The notes under the pieces were generated by a model that was given only the letters and a program-made list of their open reading frames with translations, made no database searches and had not been told where the DNA came from. Source: Trachythela sp. YZ-2020 (taxonomy: Eukaryota; Cnidaria; Anthozoa; Malacalcyonacea; Clavulariidae). Taken from it: 64,000 nucleotides of DNA. The stretch covers positions 2,637,001-2,701,000 of the forward strand of contig JADLSH010000358.1 of the NCBI GenBank assembly GCA_016169945.1, in the 5' to 3' direction. A program made the position numbers and the translations under genes. Below, piece by piece: positions 11,591 to 21,621 of the stretch (position 1 is its first letter; the number at the start of each line of letters is the position of its first letter).

Positions 11591-13110
11591 GTTATTGAAG
11601 ATACAAGTTATTACCTTACATGATCTAAAAAATGCCTTCGGGGAAGTACACCACAATCTATTGCAAACTATCCTTACCTATCACCATACTCCTAGTGAAA
11701 TATCAGGTTTCATCCGAAATATATATGAAGACTATACAATATCGATAGGAACTAAGGCGTATGTAACAAGTCCTATGAGAGTTGGTAAAGGAGTAATACA
11801 AGGGGATTGTTCAGTTACACAATGTGATCAGCGGAAATCCAAAACGAGCTGGAGGCCGAGCTGACCAGTTATCTAGATAAAGTAGACAAACTTCCGCTCC
11901 ACCCAAAGAATAAACTGCTAATTATCAACAAATTTGTGTACAGTAAGCTACGGTGGCGGTTCTCAGTATATCATCTATCTGAATCCTGGACTACAAGAAA
12001 CCTAAATGGTAAAGTAATTCTTTATGTAAAACGATGGTTGCATTTCCACCATAAAACTATCTGTCAGCAAATTTGGATTGGGATTTCAATTGCCCTCGGA
12101 TGTGCTAAAGTACTGTAACTTAGTATGCGACAAGTTCTTTTTAAATCTATCAACAAGGAAATTCAAGACCTCTTCCATTTAACATCTGGAAACCATATAC
12201 ACACAGATTCCTTAATCGTAAATTGGGAAGGACGCCCGAAAAAGAAATTGTCACGCCAAATTGAAAACAACGTTTTGGAGAACATTTCGACTCTAAAGGA
12301 ACAAGGGACGATTATGCATGTCATGAGGCAGGTATCATCAACGAAACTTATAAGTTTGTGGCACAAAATCACGGTCTCGATGCCCAGGAACATATATGTC
12401 TTCATAAGGAAAGCTTTAATATTTAGCATTCTAAATAACTCAAATCTGAAACGTTGGGGTAAAGTGGAGTCTGATTCCTGTGGTCCATGTGTAACTCAAC
12501 GACAAACCCAGCTTCATATGATGGCGAATTGTTCAATTGCCGCGACAGAAGGCTGATACACATGGCGTCACGATTCAATTCTGTTTACTGTACTCCAGTT
12601 TCTAAGCCAGCTTAGCATACATGGTTTCGAAATATACTGTGATTTAGATGGTTATTGAAGGACAAGCGAAATCTTTCAGACTTCGCCGGACATCGCCCTA
12701 ATAAAGAACGGCGTCCTATATGTAATAGAACTTACATGTTGCTTCCAAACGAATGCGGAGAAATCAAGAGAATATAAGCAAACAAAATACAGGACATTAC
12801 AACAAGATAGTAAAAAAAGATATAGAGGATTTCAATTTTTCTCGGTCGAAATAACTTCTCTTGGAATTGTACCGTCTCATTTTGAAGATATAAAAGTGTT
12901 ATTTAAGGGAACTAATATCAACTTTCAGAGGATGATCTCCAAGTGCATGAAGTGGCCATGAGGGCTTCCTTCTATATTTATACACGGCGGAACAAGGAAT
13001 GGACGAACCCTAATTTACTTAAATTTTACTAATGTACACAAGTATGAACTTTTAATTGCCTGTTTGTCTCAGTGGACTGCCCTGCTTTTACGCAGGAGAA
13101 AAACACTTCA
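11590..13110 (+). pseudogene. R2/NeSL-like LINE, rest of RT, CCHC and endonuclease
   Basis: Resumes at motif A (LHDLKNAFGEVHHNLL), then a truncated VGKGVIQGD region (11790-11810) where the YxDD box is deleted. Further on, 12125-12556 is an open stretch ending in a CCHC knuckle (CGPC followed by HMMANC). After it, 12670-12740 reads PDIALIKNGVLYVIELT, the PD-(D/E)-type core of a restriction-like endonuclease, and the frame goes on to about 13025. This order (RT, CCHC, REL endonuclease) is typical of R2/NeSL/HERO-type LINEs, which target defined sites. Stops and frameshifts make it a dead copy. Confidence 0.75.
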
Positions 13111-13209
13111 GTTATTTTATTACTATAGTAGCCTATATATTAGTTCTATAGTATATTTTTAGTTAGTAATATCGATATTTTGTATATATAGTTGTTAGCA
13201 ATAAATCTT

Positions 13210-13880
13210 GTTTCCATTATTATTATTGATAGGCATCGAGCGGTGGTGTATAGACGAACTCTGTACATGTCCTTAGTTTCAACGAGAAAAATTACTTGAA
13301 TTGACGCATTTTATTATAAATTGTATTTTATACTTATAATTAATCAATAATGATTCGCGCAAGATTGCTTGCATTATTTTCAACTTTTATAATATAAAGA
13401 GATAGATAGATCGGTTATTAAAATAAACATTATTTTTACAGCAAAAAAGCTGAATTTGTGAGGTTTACATGATTTTTAAAAGGTTTAAATTTACGTATAT
13501 TTATACATCCAAATAAATTACAATAAAAAAAATAACTAAGTTAAAATCTTGATTACTCATGTCATCCTATCGCTTTGCAGCGGAGTTTATAAATAAAAGT
13601 TTGTAACGGTCCGTTCTACATGAAAGTATATTAAATAATCTAATTTTCCTCAGCGAGGATACCGTGTTCGTATTATGAAGAAGTGTATTAAAAAGTTGAT
13701 CCTCAGGATTAACTAGAATTTTTGAGAAAAATTCGTCGCGGAGCTTAGATCGGCGATCGGCGAGTCCGACCAAGTCTGATAATTTTAGAGCATCGTTATA
13801 CGGTGTATCATAATCTTAGATTATCCTCATTGCTCGTTTCTGAATTTGTTCCAGTGCACTACTTAAAAATTCCGGAAGGC
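13210..13880 (-). mobile_element. LINE 3' fragment (C-terminal coding end and 3' UTR)
   Basis: Reading leftward from 13870: a LEQIQKRAMRII-type segment, then VGLADRRSKLRDEFFSKIL, ending in a basic CRTDRYKLLFINSAAKR before the stop at 13567. This is the usual C-terminus of LINE ORF2 in many animal families. One stop is present near 13815. 13210-13566 would be its AT-rich 3' UTR. Confidence 0.65.
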
Positions 13881-15355
13881 TGAAATGAAAGACCTGACAG
13901 CCATTGCCTTTTGAGATGAAGTTCCATGTTGGTTTCGTCTACCTCTGCCAAAACATGATACTGCGATGTTGTGTAAGTCAACAAATTGATTAAACCATGT
14001 CATCCAAGAGGTATTTATGTCAGGTTCAAGCGGATCGTCTCATTCTTTTCCTCTTCGCCATAGCTCCTGCATCAAGATTTTTCCGCGAACCCGAAACACA
14101 TCCCGTTTAGTCCAGTTGATATTTTCTATTACAGGATAAAATCGGATCTGATCAGCGTGTGGGTCCCACATCATTTCAAGGACTCTCTCACTCATTTTCT
14201 TTGTCTAATGGAAGTGGACCACTCTTAATTCGGTCAGGTACTCTTAAAAGAACACGTGGTCGGTTGGATTTCCAATTTCGCATCTTTATCCCACCTTGAT
14301 CTAACATTTCACAAACATCTTCCACCGTCTTTTGCGCCTCTGGAGTAACCTTGCAACCACGAATAAGATTATCTATATAAAGACCCTTGTCTTAGGCTTC
14401 ACAGAATTCTGGTTTCTCGGTTCCATAATGCTTAATGATTCGCTTGATGACGTAATTTGCGAGAAATTGCGATGCAGGATTTCCAAAGATAACACAATTA
14501 AACTAGTAGATATCTGGGTCTTGATTTTCGTCCACCCGCCAGAGAAACCTGTGCTATTTGCAATCATGAGGATCAAGTAAAACTCGTATGAACATCTTCG
14601 AGATATCTGCTGCGATGCCAATTTCGAATCGCCGAAGCGGAGTAGTATTCCAGTCAAATCGTTTAATAAACACGGTTGTTTCTCGACTAAATCGTTCAGT
14701 GAAATCCATCTGCTTTAGCGGAATAATAATTTTTCAATTCGTCAGAAATTACTGGGTGATGTAGAAGATACCAACCTTTGTCAGTAGGATTCTTGGATAA
14801 TTTTTCTACGTAGCCATCGGACACATTCTTCAATTGTTTTACTGTATTACTTTTTCAAAGACAGTTGCTTAATTAATCTCCGTTTGGTTGATTCGAGTTT
14901 TCTCAATGCCATCTTGTGGGAGTCTGGAATATGGATTACATCGTCTTTCCATGGAAGTTTTACCTGGTATCGGCTGGTAACTTGACATGTCATCCGTTCG
15001 ATTTCTTCAAGAATCTTTTTTTCTTTACTAGTGTATAATGATTGTTCATAACAGGAAATTATTCTATTTCCCTCAATCGTTTCAAATTGAAATTGCCAAC
15101 TTAAGCCGTCGGCTGCAAAAATAATCATATAAGGTGTGTTGATGGGTTTTCACCGTCTCATTCTTCGACAGGTCCACAAATACTCTAACCCAATATTGTT
15201 CACACAGCGTAGGGTTTGTCAGGTTTTCCAAAGCGAGATTCTTATTGGTGTAAGAGAACGGAACAATCTGGCCAACCAACAAATAAATGCTTGCATTATC
15301 CACTTTCACGTCTACGTCTTGTAAATAAGGGAGATAAGAAAATAAGTTCACCGAC
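13881..15355 (-). pseudogene. BEL/Pao LTR-retrotransposon pol remnant
   Basis: Minus-strand fragments in pol order. At 15351-15082 a protease-side segment (SIYLLVGQIVPFSY); at 15128-14847 the segment before the RT (ALRKLESTKRRLIKQ); at about 14650-14370 the RT core, read in shifting frames as TGILLRF, AADISKMF, RFLWRVDENQDP and YIDNLIRG. BEL/Pao RTs carry ADI..MF and FLWR at these places. At least four frameshifts or stops are seen. Left of 14300 similarity fades but is still pol-like to about 13900. LTRs are not visible. Confidence 0.7.
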
Positions 15356-15525
15356 GTTATTTTTAATTAAATTATTCTAAATCCAAAATATCTTTCTTGT
15401 TTCCATTGCAACAGCAGTAGCAAAATGCTGTTTGAGAAAAATATATTTAGGTATCGCTTTATTGAAGTAAAGGGCGATCTTTGTTTTAAACAAAAGTTAA
15501 TTATATTCTTTGCTTTGATTTTCAG

Positions 15526-15588
15526 AATCATTTGGATATCCAGTTATTACCGCAATTTCTGATGTGGCATATATTACAATAAAACCAC
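15526..15588 (+). CDS. RTK-like gene, mini-exon 2
   Basis: A 63 nt exon between CTTTGATTTTCAG and GTAAGA, phase 1 at both ends, encoding SFGYPVITAISDVAYITIKP. Same length, splice phase and flanking intron sequence as mini-exon 1: the acceptor stretch and 100 bases of following intron (GAATTATGAT, CAGCCGC, CTGCTTAA) line up. It is less Ser/Thr-rich than copy 1. It is a tandem duplicate within the gene; whether it is spliced into mature message cannot be told from DNA. Confidence 0.6.
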
Positions 15589-15698
15589 GTAAGATTTTAA
15601 ATTGTCGATTTCTTTTGTACTTAATGAATTATGATCAACTTTATCAACTTCACAGCCGCCGTATGTTTACTCCCCCTGCTTAAACTTCTGAATCCTTA

Positions 15699-17808
15699 TG
15701 TATCCAATATCTATGTCTAATGACGTCATCTGACATTGATTTCCACTGCCACAAACTGAAATGTCCATTGGACATTTCAATGTCCAGTAAACCAGTAAAC
15801 CATAAAATATATTCCGATGGCAAACAGTCTAGTCTGCTATCCACATGGGGTACGGTTGACAGGATTCCAATTACTTCATTTGTCATTTCTTTTCCACAGC
15901 CCAAGTGAAAAAGCCATTAGACAATCTGAATGTCCATTCGTCCAATGAAAAACCTGAAATGTCCATTTCACATTTGAATGTCCATTACAAAGAGTGTAAG
16001 ATTGTAAAATTAATGACCTTCAAATCGTACTTTGACCATGTTGAAACAATTGTTAACGAAGTACAAATACTCAACATGATTTGACAGGTTTATTTATGAC
16101 TTGGTATTTCTATTTAAAGAATCTACCAGAAATATTCACAAACTATTTATTTAGCCAGAAGGATATTCATAACTATACTAGAAATACATGCATGCAGAAC
16201 CCCCTCGCCCATTAGAACCAAGCAATTATACTCCCCAAAAGTTTTTGTAACATGAAGTACTGAGTTGATCACTGTAACCATGGTAACACGCAACCGGCCG
16301 TATATTTCTTTTATTTTTTGTACAAAATGGCAAAATAGTGATAAGGTTTGTACTTTTAACTGTAAAATTATCAATTGCCCAACTATATAAAGTAGCTATG
16401 TTATTACGTACTCTTTTAGCTCTGATTTACTCTAAAATTCAATCTTAAACGTCTCACAAAACGTTTCGAAATTGTCATAAAACTTAACTGTTTTTTGAAC
16501 AGTATTTTTTTACTATGAAGTTTTTGAGATTAAATATGTTATTTCTTATTCTATATAACGCATTTACGCATTTGAATTAATACTAAAACAATTTTTAAGA
16601 TTAGTCAATGTTGTTATTGACCACAGGACGAACTACGCATTTTCAAAACCACAAACTCTAGTGCATGCCCATTGACGGTAAAACTGCAAAAGCAAGTATG
16701 CAAAATAAACAGTTACGTTTAAAACGCTTTAAAACTCGAAAATCCTCTCCTTTCTCGGCCTCTCGACTGATTTATTTTCCTATTGACTTTAGTAAGTGAA
16801 AGTCCTCTAAAAAATTTTCATTTATCTTGTTTTGGAATTAATATGTCCCGACTTGAAAAAGGTTTTCATATCAATGGCTTTCAATGCCAAAAAAAATGCC
16901 AGGATGGCAGTTATTTTTCTGACGTATACATATAAAAACAAAATCGTTGTCTTAGCCAATCATGATGTTGCTAGTTACCAGTTTTCTCTCGGCTTGAACT
17001 TGCGCATGCGCATAACTTACAAAAAGGTCGAGTCCATGACAAAAAAAAATGGCGGACGACTTTGCATTCCACAATGTTTTCACATACCCGGGCGTAAATA
17101 TCCGAGCGGAATTAGTACCCTCGCACGGCGCTTCGCGCCGGCTCGGGGATCAGGAATGAATAATTACTACACAAAAATTGCAATAGAACAAATTACAAAA
17201 AGCGCACCCTCGCTAACAAAGAAATCGATGCGTGCATGCAATTACATTCAAACACAGTATAAAAAGGTTAGCTCTTATTCCTCTTTCAAAGTGACATTAA
17301 AAATGTACTTCCTTCATTTATGTTCAAACAAAAAAAACATCACAATGGTTGTAAATAACTATAAATAATGTTCTACATTCTTTTTCTTAGTACTTATCCT
17401 GTTCCATTTCAATTACTGTAAAATTAATAAAGTTTTTTATTATATTATTATATCTTACTATACTTATCACTCTGTCACTTGAACTAGCACCAAATATTAA
17501 TTAGTTAAATTTAAAACTTAGGGACCTTGAATAAAAGCCTTATGCTTTCTAGAAGGTTTCTAGCCCTGTTCTTGTAAACATTTTTCTATTTAATGATTGT
17601 AAATTGTATTTTGGGCGAATTAGTAAATAAATAAATAAAATTTATATCTTGAATATCCAGTGAGCCAGTGGACGAACTGAAATTTCAATTGCACAATTGA
17701 AATTTTAATGTCCAGTGGACCAGTTGACAAGTTTAATGTCCAATGGACTCTTTCCATTGTCCATCGGACCTGATGCATAGGTATTGGACATTAATCGTTC
17801 CTCTCATG
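15699..17808. mobile_element. Foldback-type element in the duplicated intron
   Basis: The intron after mini-exon 2 matches that after mini-exon 1 up to about 15697 and again from about 17809 (CTGCAAGACATCAGTGATGATTG versus CTACAATATTTCAGTAAAGATCG), so the stretch between is an insertion. Its ends are degenerate inverted repeats built from ATGTCCANTGGACATT units: 15699-15990 at the left and 17655-17800 at the right, with TATCCAATATCTATG opposite CATAGGTATTGGAC. The middle is AT-rich, holds a CGGCGC-TTC-GCGCCG hairpin near 17127 and an open frame at 16832-17368 that I do not consider a gene. Family unknown. Confidence 0.6.
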
Positions 17809-17861
17809 CGAAACTGCAAGACATCAGTGATGATTGTATTGCATTATATAAGTGTAAATCG

Positions 17862-18352
17862 CAGTGAGGGTGGTAAAGGGTATTTTCGTGAGCCGTGAAT
17901 TGGCAATATTTGTTCCAGTAAAATGTGAAATGATAGATTTTTATGTCGTGAAATGTGATTTATATTCCTAGCCGTGAGCCATGATTGCCGGTAATTGTTG
18001 TCAGCGAAACAAGAATTTATTTAAAGGTGGTAGAACAGAGACTGAACAAGCAGTGAGAACGTAAAGAAGAGCAAAGCTATGGATGCAATAATTTTCCTGC
18101 ATGTATCTTCTTGATTTTTGTTTGATATACATTGGTTGGTCTTTAAAGAATTGTTGAAATTGCTTTCGAAAACGTAAAAATTTGGCAAAGTGTTAAGAAC
18201 TGCATTAAATACTTACTTTATAAAATAGAATTTACACAATTGAAAAGGTATTTTATAATTTTCGTGAAATGGCTCATTTTTTCATTTGAAACATGAAATG
18301 ACTGTTTCACCTCACGTGAAACGTGATCCGTACCCACTCTTTACTGCATTCA
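17862..18352. mobile_element. MITE-like insertion of about 490 bp
   Basis: Second insertion in the same duplicated intron. The mini-exon 1 intron reads AAATCGCA-AAAACAAAGTTATCAGAAAG; here AAATCGCA (to 17861) and TTCAAAAATGTTATCGGAAAG (from about 18353) are separated by this block. Its ends are inverted: GCAGTGAGGGTGGTAAAGGG at the left against GCAGTAAAGAGTGGGTACGG on the other strand at the right. A GCA at both ends may be a 3 bp target duplication. No coding content. Confidence 0.6.
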
Positions 18353-18478
18353 AAAATGTTATCGGAAAGTTTGAATACATATAAAACTTTAGTAAATCAT
18401 TACATAGGGACATAGAAATTGCAGCATTATTTTAATAAAAATTTGATGTCACAATTGTATACTTTATTTGCTTTTCAG

Positions 18479-18547
18479 AAACTTTAGAAGTTCCGACCAT
18501 TACAAAAATTAGTTTTGTGACACCTACTACAATAAAGATCGCAGCGA
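18479..18547 (+). CDS. RTK-like gene, Thr-rich mini-exon 3
   Basis: A 69 nt exon between TTTGCTTTTCAG and GTAAGT, phase 1 at both ends, encoding TLEVPTITKISFVTPTTIKI and two Ala. It shares the pattern of mini-exons 1 and 2 (ATIKNTDVVPATTT, VITAISDVAYITI, TITKISFVTPTTI). The sequence just upstream (18353-18410) still matches the intron after mini-exon 1, so the array arose by tandem duplication of exon plus intron. Confidence 0.6.
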
Positions 18548-19400
18548 GTAAGTATGTTTTATATACAATCCTTTACTTACCGTAATTTTGCATTGCTGCA
18601 GGCATTAGCAATTTAAAATATTGTATATAGCACATTTACCTCATCATTACTTCCTAGTACACACGTAAAACGCACAACAAAGGCATGTCGCCATAACAAA
18701 ACAGTCGAGCTTGGAGAATTGTTGACCATTGCAATTTTCATTAAAAGGCCCATTTTAGCGCACAAAAATTGAAAGTATAACAATACGTCTTTAAAATATG
18801 GATATGGATAATAGCACATAAACAAAAGAAATAGAATACGTTTTAGTTGCTTTGTTACGCAATTTCGATGTGTATAGCTCTTGTGGCTAACTGTCGTGGA
18901 TAACTGGACTTGGTCTATCTGTCGCTGGAGGTTTGTTTGTTAATGGGTGCATCTCGTTGAGTAATATTAACTATTTCCTTAGCTCTAATTTTTAAATATT
19001 TCGGCATCGGGATAATAGATGCTGTTTATATCTCATTCACCATGCAAGTGACTTTTGTAATCGGTACTAGCAGGATGGTTTTCGAAAGCGATGACGGCTC
19101 CAACATTCGCCTTGTTTCTCTTAACATCCTCGTCTGTATCACTGAGCTACATAGGCCTACTATATTACTGGAGGGAGGGCACGGCAGAAAATACTGAAGC
19201 CAAAAACATGGCGGATATTTGCATTTGCTGACGCCAGTTGGTCCGAAAACCCCATGGTAATTACCACTGACCAACCGCGAACATTTTATTTTGGTTTTGA
19301 GCTAAAAAAATCGTGACATTTTTCTCCTTGCTTTACAACGTCGAAGAGAGATTGGCTTTTGCTCCTGGTCTTAATAGTCATATTCCATAAATTCCAAACC
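18548..19400 (+). other. No gene seen; intron and left flank of the IS4EU element
   Basis: AT-rich intron sequence. The left end of the DNA transposon must lie within this stretch but I could not find a clear terminal inverted repeat. Confidence 0.4.
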
Positions 19401-19407
19401 ACAAAAA

Positions 19408-21168
19408 TGGCGGGCTTCGCAGCTGGAAATACCGATACTTCATGTGCCTTTTTTTAAAGTGAGATCACTCTTGGTGACCTTAGTTCTTCTAAGAATTCTT
19501 GTACGGTTGGTCAAGGTGATGATAAAGCAAAAATAGGAGCCTCTGAAAAGGATGTATGCCGTAGTGAGTCCGCTGAAGTTCGGCCGATATCGCCGATTGT
19601 CAATATGTTCAGACTAGACGAAGAGGAAGTTGATTTAGACGACGATGGAGCAGATTTTCTGCACAGCCAATCAAAGGGTGGACAAAATTACTGCAAGATA
19701 TTTCTCCGTTTACCCACCAAAAATTAGAAAATAAAATGGTCAATAACAGCCGCACAATGTCTAACAATTTTGCGCCAAAGGCTCATAGGAATATGAAGAG
19801 AGGATATGGTCTTTGGAAAGAAAGTTATGTCAATAATGTTCAAGTCAAGGCAAACGTACTATTTCTGGTGAAAGCTCGAGTTAGTGCGTCCATGAAGAGT
19901 GTAAGTTACCCTGTTTATGTTCATTTAGATCAGGAAAGTGGCGAAGTCGAGTATGCAAAGTGCACTTGTAAAGCAGGGCAAGGTGGTTGCTGTAAACACG
20001 TAGCTGCTTTGCTTTAGACTCTATTGGATTTTGTTAACTTGAGTTCAAGTATGATTCCTGAAAACCTTACGTGTACACAAGTCGCTCAAAAGTGGAGTAT
20101 TCCTTCTGGCTGCCATAAAACATTGAACAAAGCTGTTAAGTTTGAGGAGCTGTTGTTTCAGAAAGCACAATACAACAAGACCAATAAAAGACTGCATTCA
20201 AGTGCTATGAGAGAGAAGTCAATGACGAATGTACTTAGGGAAGTTGAAAGAGTGTCACTGCTGTGTGACACACTGGAATCAAGCAATTATGAGCCATGTG
20301 ATATGTTTGAAACATCCTGTGCCAAAGCTAAGAGGACAAAGTTTAAGTTGGATCTAGAAACAGTCGAACCAAATACTTACAAGCTATTGGTTGACAATGT
20401 TTTTACCTCTGTACCATGTGAGTTTGACCTGACTGTTAAATTGGGTTTGGATGAAAAGAAACTAATGGAAACCTTAGTGTTTGTAACACCTGAGCAAGCC
20501 AAGGACATCTGTTTAAAAACTATAGAGCAACGTTCCGTGCACAGTGGTATGTTGAGACATCAGTTTGAATAACTGCATCTGTATTCGGGAAGGTGGTGAG
20601 TAGGCGAAAGACAGTTGAACCAAATTCGATTGTAAAAACTATCACTGAGAAAACTAAATGCCACAGTTTTCGTATGCCAATTTCTCTACAATGGGGTAGT
20701 GAGAATCAGTCCAAGGCTGTAGAAAAATACAAAAACATGGGAAATAAAGAAAATTTGGAAGTGAAAAGCTGTGGTCTAGTGGTGAGTCCAAGATGGCCAT
20801 GACTTGGCTCCAGTCCTGATGGTATTGTTGTGGAAGATGGTACGGTAGTTGGATGTGTGGAAATAAAGTGTCCATACTCAAAGAAGGACATGACAGTACT
20901 TGATGCTGTCAATGGAGATAAACGCTTCTTTTTGAAAAACACTACCTCTGGCCTGAAGCTGAAGAACAAACATGAATATTTCTACCAGTGCCAAGGGACA
21001 ATGAACATTTTAGGACTGCCCTGGCTTGACTTTGTCATTTATACTAACACTGACATTCATGTCTAAAGGTTGCATCGAGACATTAGTCTCTGGGAGAAGA
21101 AAATGGTATCAGAGCTAACAGATTTTTATTGCTCGTTTATTCTTCCTAGTTTAGCATCTAAATAAAAA
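19408..21168 (+). pseudogene. IS4EU/ISL2EU accessory gene: SWIM finger plus YqaJ nuclease
   Basis: From about 19688 an open frame leads into a SWIM-type zinc finger, CTCKAGQGGCCKHVAALL (CxC...CxH, 19960-20014). After an in-frame stop at 20015 the same frame runs to 20572; after a frameshift the YqaJ (lambda-exonuclease-like) domain follows: QWGSENQSKAVEKY (20690), LGSSPDGIV (20803-20829), VEIKCPYSKKD (20857), YFYQCQGTMNIL (20981), ending at 21168. The D...E-x-K nuclease residues (SPDG, EIK) are kept. IS4EU/ISL2EU DNA transposons carry such a YqaJ gene beside a DDE transposase, and the transposase lies convergent at 21.6-23.3 kb. Three stops and one frameshift break it. A plausible start is ATGGCGGGC near 19408, which would need splicing. 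Confidence 0.8.
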
Positions 21169-21621
21169 AATAAAAATCTACTAGTAATGTAGGGTACTGT
21201 AAAAGGGGATGAATTGGGGCAAGTGTGAAATGAAATGAACTGAAACAGGGACAATTGCTCCAAATCACCACAGTGTCCCAAGTCACCCCTTCCTTGGGAC
21301 ATTCAAAGAGAGAAGGGGATTCAACTTCCATTTCCGTTTTCTCACATTTTAGACATTTGCTTAGCATAAACAGCATTTAAACTGAAATGAGGATACTGAA
21401 AACCTCTCCAACAATTCCAGTTTTTGTGTTCATTTGTGTCTTTTATGTATGCTTTACTTATCCAAATCAATTACATACATTTTCCAACTCATTCCCCATC
21501 AGGGATTTTTCTGTAGTCAATTACATCAAGTATTATGCTACATTACGTATTTAATCCAGTCTATTTATCTTTACAACAACTGTGGTGTTACGTTCCTGAT
21601 TTACTTTCGGCACTAACACTA
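21169..21621. other. Spacer between convergent transposon genes
   Basis: About 450 bp without coding signal between the 3' ends of the YqaJ and transposase genes; expected to hold both polyadenylation regions (AATAAA at 21162). Confidence 0.5.

Noticed and set aside
17050..17165. ATGGCGGACGACTTTGC start-like frame
   Set aside because: About 36 codons to a stop, within the foldback element, without a splice donor that leads to a partner.
16832..17368. 178-codon open frame on +
   Set aside because: Lies inside the foldback element, has low-complexity Lys/Tyr-rich composition, no domain, no splice context, and starts without an ATG in good context.
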